A stretch of DNA of 64,000 bases, from contig JAJEKV010000139.1 of the NCBI GenBank assembly GCA_021234155.1, positions 1,424,386-1,488,385 on the forward strand, given 5' to 3'. This document shows, in pieces, positions 57,391 to 64,000 of the stretch. Each line of letters begins with the position of its first letter. Positions within the stretch are counted from its first letter, which is position 1. The stretch is from Isoetes taiwanensis. Lineage: Eukaryota > Streptophyta > Lycopodiopsida > Isoetales > Isoetaceae. The translations under genes were made by a program, and so were the position numbers. The notes beneath the pieces are model-generated. The model was not told where the DNA came from. It was given only the letters and a program-made list of their open reading frames with translations, and searched no databases.

Positions 57391-60300
57391 TCTGTTCAGT
57401 TGGCTCCATAAGTTTTCCCATCCCTTGAAGGACTTTCTTCCTACCCTACCTTATTCTGAAGAACTCTGCAGTTCCATGGCAAGGCAATAAGATGGCTATG
57501 ACGGATGTAAAACGATCGAGAACAACCTGTTAGGATCCGGTTCTGCAGTGGTCTGTGCCCTGGTTGGGTAGGGTTGCTCCTGGTCGGCTTCTTCATGTGC
57601 AACTCCTGCCCTGGGTCGATTGGGTGAGCAAGCTTGGTTTTTATAGATTTGCTTTCTTGTCTTTACGATTTTGCAGGGGATTCTGGATAATCATAAAGCG
57701 TAGACCTCGTTCAGGCCGTTCAGGTTTCTATGGCAGTCCAGATTGCTACAAACAGGCAGCGAAGGGTTCTTCTGAGATGGCTGATTATCTGATTCTGTAT
57801 GTTGCGATGCTTTAGGGTCACAGATTCATGGAGCAAGATCCGACAGGATGGCTCTTGGTTTGCCTCAATTCATTTGCTCAACGTTTTTGCTTGAGTTGCT
57901 GGCTGAGGCAGTGCCTTTTCCCAGCCAACTTCGGCTATTCCTTTCCCAATATGGCAATCCTATTGGATCGATTTAGGGCATCGATTCAAGTCGCCCATGC
58001 TTCTGCAGGGCATACCAAGTTTCGGCTTAGGAAAACCGTAAAACAGTAATAGTTTTTTGCTGTTATTTTTTAGAACAATAGTTACAACCTATTGTTGTAA
58101 GTATAGCTCTTGGAAATCTTTGCATTCCCTAACCCATAGATATTTGTCTCATTCGATGTTGCTATTGCTATTTTATGCCGTGCTATTTCTATTGCTATTC
58201 TAGCTTTTCTATTCCTTCTTACATCCAAGTATCTGTTAGTGACTAGCGATCCGATTATATTTTTAGCAGTGGATTCTGTTTCCTTCTGTTTTGCACAGGA
58301 AAGTTCATGCCAAGAGCCCTTTTTCTTCTTCCGTGAAGACCATTTAGATGCCAGAAAATATATACAGTAGTTGCAGATTCAGGATGGGGCGATGGTGAAG
58401 CCTTTGCTTACCATTTTGCACGCGCTTATGATCCAGGGATATATAGGGAGGTCATTCTAAAAGCCCTTATTTCTTCCATGAATGTTGTTTGGATCCCGGA
58501 CTTTAATTCATTACCTGGCTTCTCATATAGCATTTTCGTGCGATGAGGATCTTGCAGTTCTTGGCCAGATGTGTACCAGGCAGGTGCTACTCTTTCTGTC
58601 TCAGAGGTATTGCAGCTAGTTTTTATATAGTGCTTGGAGCAGTCCAGGATGAAGAATTGCTTACCTTTCTACAACGGCTTAACTTATAGCATTCGGAATT
58701 ACAGCTCTGTAATTTTTCTCCCTTGTGGATTTCATTTTTTCTTTTCCTTGTATTCTTGTTTCATCCAAGTTTAACAGATACAATCCATTATCTGAGATGT
58801 CTTCAAATTAATTTCTTTTCTTGTCTTCTGCTTTTTGTTGCCCTGATTCTAAGTTTCGAGATGCATATCCCAAATCCCAAGCATCCAACAGATAAATCAA
58901 TGTGTTTCTGCTTCAGCAAGATGATTTGGGTTCATTCTGCTCCAAGCAACCAGAAGCGCCGCTCCAAGTTTCTACTCCAGTTATTCACCTGCAGACTTCA
59001 ATTCACTGCTTCAATCCCTGGATAAAGCCAATCCGTCTCAATCTTGACCTCAAATCTGGGTGCCTAATTTGTCTGTTCGATTCTTTCTATTTCAAATTGC
59101 CCTGATTCCACTACTTTTCATTTCTTAATCCACCAACTTTTGCTTGCCACATCATTTCCTTTCCTTTCCTTTTATGTCCGATGGTTTCAGTGGTTAATGT
59201 ACAGGTTACATCTTTGATGAGTTCTTTCAGATGCCATCACTTCCACATGCCCTTTCATTATCTGCAGGGACGCTTCGGCTGCTCGATTCAATTTTCTTCG
59301 ATTCAATTTTATAGAATTTTGTAGTTTTATGACATGAGAGGATGAGATTTTGCATCGTTCCTTGTTGGTCGGTACCATAGATCATGGTTTCGGATCCTTA
59401 CCATAGAGTATAGTCTTTGTCTAGATGTTCGAATCTTTACTGAATTGATCCACTTATCCGGTTTTAGCTTTTTGCAAGTGCTATTACAAGCTTCTACACT
59501 CATTCTTAATCGCCGCAAACTGAGTTCCTCTATACTAGTTCTTAATCGCCGCAGACTGAGTTCCCAGTTTGTGCTGTTATATAGAATGCTTTAGCATATA
59601 TAATTGATTGTACTAAGTTTTAATTTTACTGATGCTAGCTAGTCTATTTGGTTAGTGCTTTGGCCTTGCATGCTTTCTGTTATGGGTTCGAGTTGTGGTA
59701 TTTGCATTGAAATTTTTAACACTTTCCTCAAATTTTCTCTTTATGGTTCCTACGTATGTGCATTGACTCTTTTATCATTTTTTCTTGTTTTTCCTTTGTT
59801 ATTCTTCTCAATATATAAATTATTATCCATCAATTGGACTCTCTAAACCAACTCTTTTTTTCGGAGTCCTTTTTATCTATAAGTTCTTGTCATGATATTT
59901 ACATTGATTCGAGTCGTGTTGTTTGCATTTGGTTTTTTAAATAGGGTTAGCCATTTTACTATGCTTGTTGGCGTTGGAACTTTGTTTTGTTATAAGCCAT
60001 TTTTTTGGGCCTTGCGTATCTAGTCTTGCCTGCCATTGGGATTTTCTTTTCATATTAGATATTTATATGTCATTTTTTCCCATGCATATGGGCATCTGGA
60101 ATCTTAGTCTATGGATGCCACATGTGGGTCATTTTATTAGGCACTGTCTATTCATGCTGTGAGGTGGTTCTAATAAATTGCATATGAAGTTTAAAGTGTG
60201 CATGTGGTGATTTGTACACATGAGGTTGCATACGACGTTTGAGTAAGATGCCTATGGAGTGATTTATACACATGATGTTGTGTCTATTCATATAAAATGA

Positions 60301-63192
60301 TTTATACATCTAGTAGTCCAATCCATTAATTTTTCATGTTTGCATGCTTGGTTCATTTTTCTCTGTTACTAGATGTTCATGTCAAAGTTGTAGAGTGCTT
60401 TTGATATGTCTGAAAGTGGTTCACAATTAACCAGTATTTGCCAAGGTTTATGACTTCTTGTTTCTTGCAACCAATGACTATGTTGAGGATCAACATTTAT
60501 CTTTCTTATTCTTTTATGCCATGTCTTAGGCCTTTACTTACTCTTTCTCTTATCTCTGAGGTGACGTTGGTTTTGTTATTACACCATGCTAGGTCAGTCT
60601 TAGCTCATTGATCTATTTTTTACAGTTTTTTCACAGGGTGCTCTTATTTCCGTTGTTCTTACCATATCCGAAAACATGTTTTTTGTCCTAGTTTCTTTTC
60701 CCGCCCTTGCTAGTACAACTTGTTTTTCTATTGACATGGCTAGGTCATGTGCCTATGCCGGCCCTTATATTGTTTTGCACTAGGATCTCAGTTGGTTGAC
60801 ACCTTAGTACTAACTTCTTTTGTTCTGCTAGTCTCGTTTGCGGCATTGTTCAATTTAGTTTTTTGCTTCACATTAGTTTGTTCATGATGTTTGTTGATGG
60901 GCTTCATGTTCATCATCTTTGCCTTGTTGGCTTTGCCAGTTTAGTCTTTTGTTGCTCCCTATTCTTATTAATTTCCATCCTTCCCATCTATCTTTGTGCT
61001 TCATGGGTCCCAATTTGTTACTAGTTAGCATTTTTGCTCCTTTACCCCATTAGTTCCATTTTTGTTCATGGGCTATTTGCTAGCTGTTGTCACTCCTTGA
61101 CTTTGCTTTAATGCTTCATTACACATACCTTAGTTTGGCTGCATCTTCAATGGTCCATTCATTTACATGCTCACATGCATCACCTTTGTTACTTTGTTCT
61201 TGGTTAAATAGAACACTTGAGACATTTTGTTGTGTTTGTCCCAGTCCTCTTTTCTCGACCCTTGTTAGCGAAGGTTTAGTTATGAGAGAAATATATGTTT
61301 CATAGCTTTGTGGAGCAGTATCAATTAACGCATTCGATTAGTTGTTGGTATTTTTTATCTCTTTATATTTTCTATAGTTTGGTTGAATACTTGCATTGGT
61401 CGTTAGTGGTGCAATAGTCTCTTGTAGTTGGTTGACTAGCCACACTAAGTATCCATTATGGTGGTTGGTTTTACCTCTTTAATGGGTTGATTCATTTATT
61501 TGACTTTGGATATTGTTGTACTCATGGCCTATAGGTATCGAGCTTATTCTTTCTATTATCTTTGAAATGATTTTGGTCTTGTTTTGCTCCATGCTGGGTG
61601 ACTTTTAGCTCGGCGTTATGTGTTTGGAGTTTCATACTAGGTGCACTCTTATTTCTTCGTTGTTCTTACCATCACCATAGACACATGCTTGCTCCTTTCC
61701 CTATATTAATTTATGGTTAGATTTTAGTTGCTCTCCATTGGTATATCTTGTTTTGTTTATGCTTTGTCTTAATATTGCCATGGTCGAGGTATCACATGTA
61801 TCAGCCTTATCTTTATCTGAGCTAAGATCTTGGTATTATCTTCTTCATTTCCTTCAATCCTTTTTGTTCCATGGTTCAGTTTAGTCTTTTGCTATTTTAT
61901 TTATCCTTGTAATTGTTTTCTAGTTCCCTTTTGTCTTATTGTTTCATTTGTTTCCTTCTTTCATGATACTTTATTTTAAGTTTGTTGTGCTTCATGGTTC
62001 CATACCATGTCAGCTCTTTTGCAGTTGTTCCCTTCTATGTTAAAGTCTTTAGCTCGATCTGCTTTGCTCTCGTCCCGGTGTTGCATTCTTCCTGATGCTC
62101 CATGTACTCCATATTTCTTTAGCATTATTTTCTCATTAACTCCATTATCTCATTGTCCATTATTCGTGTCCAACTAGAGCTCTTTTTCTTTGTTGAACAT
62201 TCATTATGTGATATGGGTCATTGTTCCATTACTTCTCTTTAGTATTCCGATTGGTCAATTTTGCCCTATTTCCTCGATTGTTGTATTTCATGCATTATTT
62301 TTTCTCATTTAGAGGTTCAATTTTATTTGTTCATTTGGCCATACTTTCATTCTCTTGCGATTTGTCACGCCTCACTTTGCTGCTGATTGTTTCTTTTCAG
62401 ATGTTTTGTTCTTGCTTATTTATTGTTAGGAGTTCATTTTGGTTGGTTTGTTCCTTTTGTTTTCTTTGTTTGCTTTTGCTACTCCTGGCGTCGCATTCCA
62501 CGTTATGCTCCATCCATTCTTCTTTTTCTACCACCAGGTCCCCTTGCTTTGCCCCTCAATTGACTCCATTTAGTCATCTAGCCTTGTCATTATCATTTGC
62601 TCCATTAATCCCACGTTTCCAATTTGTTTTTATCTACTCTTTTGCCAATTCTATTTTTTCAGCAGTTCCTATATCCCATTGGCCTCATTTGCTCTTTTTG
62701 TCCACTTTAGTCTCGCTCTTTTGCCCCCTTGATCTTAATTTGGCATCGGAGTTGCCTTGGATATTTCATGAGTTGCAGTCCTTCGACTTTGCTTCATCAG
62801 GACGAACTTGGATCTCTTTCTGCACTTCATTGAAGCCATTCATTTACATGGTCACTATTCATGTTGCATCCTTTTCAAGGTTTTGTCATATTGCCAGTTT
62901 TGTCCTTTTTACCTTTTTTCATTTTCTTTGTTCTTCATTGTTCCTTTGTCCCAATTGTTACAATATTCCTGCCCTTATGCTTTGTTTTATTTGAGTTATC
63001 CATGCCATATTAGTTTAGTCTGTACTCTTTTGCTTTAACCTTTCCATTCTAACTTTGTTTACTTTGGCCCCATTTGTTCCGTTTCTACCTTTTTTGCTCT
63101 TCATATTCCACCAGTTCCTTTGATAGATGGTTGATCCATGTTTCACTACCCTTTCGTCCTTTAGTTCCTTTAGCATCTATGTCTATTTTTTG

Positions 63193-63198
<6 letters not shown>

Positions 63199-63230
<32 letters not shown>
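63199..63230. repeat. (TA)n microsatellite
   Basis: About 15 AT dinucleotides followed by a T run, just upstream of the 3' LTR-like copy. Confidence 0.9.
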
Positions 63231-63236
<6 letters not shown>

Positions 63237-63320
63237 GTATTTTTAGTATCTATGGTGGATTTGAGTTAGTTTCCTCTTCTGTCGGCTGATATATCTTGTG
63301 TCTAGGACCTTGCCATAGAA

Positions 63321-63570
63321 TGTCACGGTTCTATTGCGAATTGGCAAGGGACGTTGCTATTGATGGACCGCCTTCTTCTATATATACTCTTCATTTTCAG
63401 TTTTTCTCTTATCGGCGTTCTCTTGAGCTAGTTTCTCTATTTTTTTATCTGCTTTGTGTACTGCATGTACCGTCTCATAGGTCAAGTTTGGCCTCCGCGG
63501 ACGTTAAAATATACTTCCTTCCTTCCTTCCTTCTACTCTATTTTGTTCCTTCTAGCTTCCCTCTCCCTCC
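63321..63570 (+). repeat. 3' copy of the LTR-like direct repeat, interrupted by a LINE tail
   Basis: Matches 57222-57390 apart from a 14-bp gap after CTATTGCGAA and the insertion at about 63440-63532. The repeat resumes with CTACTCTATTTTGTTCC. Confidence 0.65.
63440..63532 (+). mobile_element. Minimal ~90-bp LINE 3'-end insertion, (TTCC)n tail
   Basis: Absent from the 57.3-kb repeat copy. It contains CTCATAGGTCAAGTTTGGCC, TCCGCGGACGTTAAAA and TTCC repeats, the 3' signature of the LINE family. Left and right edges share TCTA. It is extremely 5'-truncated. Confidence 0.75.
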
Positions 63571-63624
63571 CACCCTGACATGGTTCATTACATGGTGTGG
63601 TCTAGTCTCCAATTTTTTATACAT

Positions 63625-63970
63625 TCTCGGATCTTTTCGGCGTGGTGTTGTAGCCAGTATCTATTTCAGTTTTCTTCTGCTTCTCTATTCCACCAGTTTT
63701 CCTCACCCTTCCTCCCTTGATGGATTGTCTGCACTTGATCGTGTTCGTTTTTCGCTTTGTTTCTATATTCTTTATCTCAGATTCTTTATTTTTTTCTCGC
63801 TGTGGCATGGTAGCCTCAGAAATATTAATCATCCTTTCTCGGCGTGGCGATGTAGCCTCCGAGGCAAAGACTAATCGAATTTTTTTCCGCTGATGGTCAT
63901 TCCGGACGGTTCTCGATTGGTCGGTTGTTTGTTTCCTTCTCGGCGTAATATGGAGCCTCCGAGTCTCGCT
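63625..63970. repeat. Array of CTCGGC-N-GCCTCCGAG hairpin motifs
   Basis: CTCGGCGTGGCGATGTAGCC + TCCGAG (about 63838) and CTCGGCGTAATATGGAGCC + TCCGAG (about 63938) are clear hairpin-forming units. Weaker versions lie near 63636 and 63798. Loop and inner stem vary. The layout is analogous to the CACCC/GGGTG array in the 10-17 kb element. Confidence 0.5.
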
Positions 63971-64000
63971 ATTTTTTATATTGCGCATTAGTGCTCGTTC

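Larger units (their letters stand above)
57222..63999 (+). mobile_element. Large non-coding LTR-like element, plus strand (LARD-like)
   Basis: A block starting TGTCACGGGTTCTATTGCG at 57222 recurs at 63321 (TGTCACGGTTCTATTGCG). The two share GGCAAGGGACGTTGCTATTG, TTCTATATATACTCTTC and CTCTTGAGCTAGTTTCTCTA in order. The 6-kb interior is strongly T/C-rich on this strand and shows no retroviral-type proteins; a 257-aa frame at 62221-62994 is Ser/Phe/Leu low-complexity. The terminal block resembles the reverse complement of 17224-17330. The TG start and TATATATA box fit an LTR with promoter. The right end may lie beyond the window. Confidence 0.5.

Noticed and set aside
62221-62994. 257-aa open frame on the plus strand
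   Set aside because: Phe/Ser/Leu-rich low complexity within the T/C-rich LTR-like interior; no domain and no conservation signal.

Overview
The window is nuclear DNA of a land plant. It holds a plant GT14 glucuronosyltransferase-like gene with GT-AG introns, pentatricopeptide-repeat (PPR) relics, a histone H2A.Z relic, L1-type LINEs with zf-RVT tails and long non-coding LTR-like elements. Gene density is very low and repeats dominate. The mix (PPR decay, LINEs with microsatellite tails, a ParB/DNA-methyltransferase gene in a transposon) fits a large-genome non-seed plant such as a fern or lycophyte. That lineage guess is inference; nothing here proves it.

Layout. 0.5-4 kb: inverted-repeat DNA elements. 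4.9-7.0 kb (-): a four-exon GT14 gene, the only ordinary host gene recognised, with apparent frameshifts. 7.9-8.3 kb: a small inverted-repeat element and a precursor-like hairpin. 9.5-9.9 kb: a truncated LINE with target-site duplication (TSD). 10.1-17.4 kb (-): a non-coding LTR-like element with hairpin arrays. 18.9-19.7 kb: a truncated L1 with a 22-bp TSD. 20.9-24.6 kb: an L1 split by a second LINE. 25.4-26.0 kb (-): an L1 fragment. 26-30 kb: nothing recognised.

30.04-53.67 kb is one tandem segmental duplication of about 6.1 kb of decayed PPR sequence. Copy 1 gained a 0.9-kb LINE. Copy 2 gained a 10.4-kb DNA transposon (38411-48817). Each copy supplies the empty site of the other's insertion. 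The transposon has 7-bp TSDs and 25-bp imperfect terminal inverted repeats. It carries two tandem paralogous 80-aa genes with matching promoters, a degraded DUF7869-type (DDE/RNase H-like, putative transposase) gene, a possible small gene, and a multi-exon gene joining a ParB-like domain to a beta-class DNA amino-methyltransferase-like domain. Copies of a GC-rich palindrome (core ATCGCGRCCGCGAT) lie only in its non-coding parts, mostly in and around the ParB gene. This transposon is the most interesting object in the window.

53.7-64 kb: a histone H2A.Z retropseudogene, another LINE of the (TATTC)n-tailed family, and a plus-strand LTR-like non-coding element related to the one at 10-17 kb. The LINEs share a 3' signature (hairpin, then a GGACGTTAAAA-like box, then a microsatellite) that recurs at seven places with covarying hairpin stems. 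Differences between the duplicated copies, and the GT14 frameshifts, often fall at CAG/CTG, so some breaks may be consensus errors rather than true decay.
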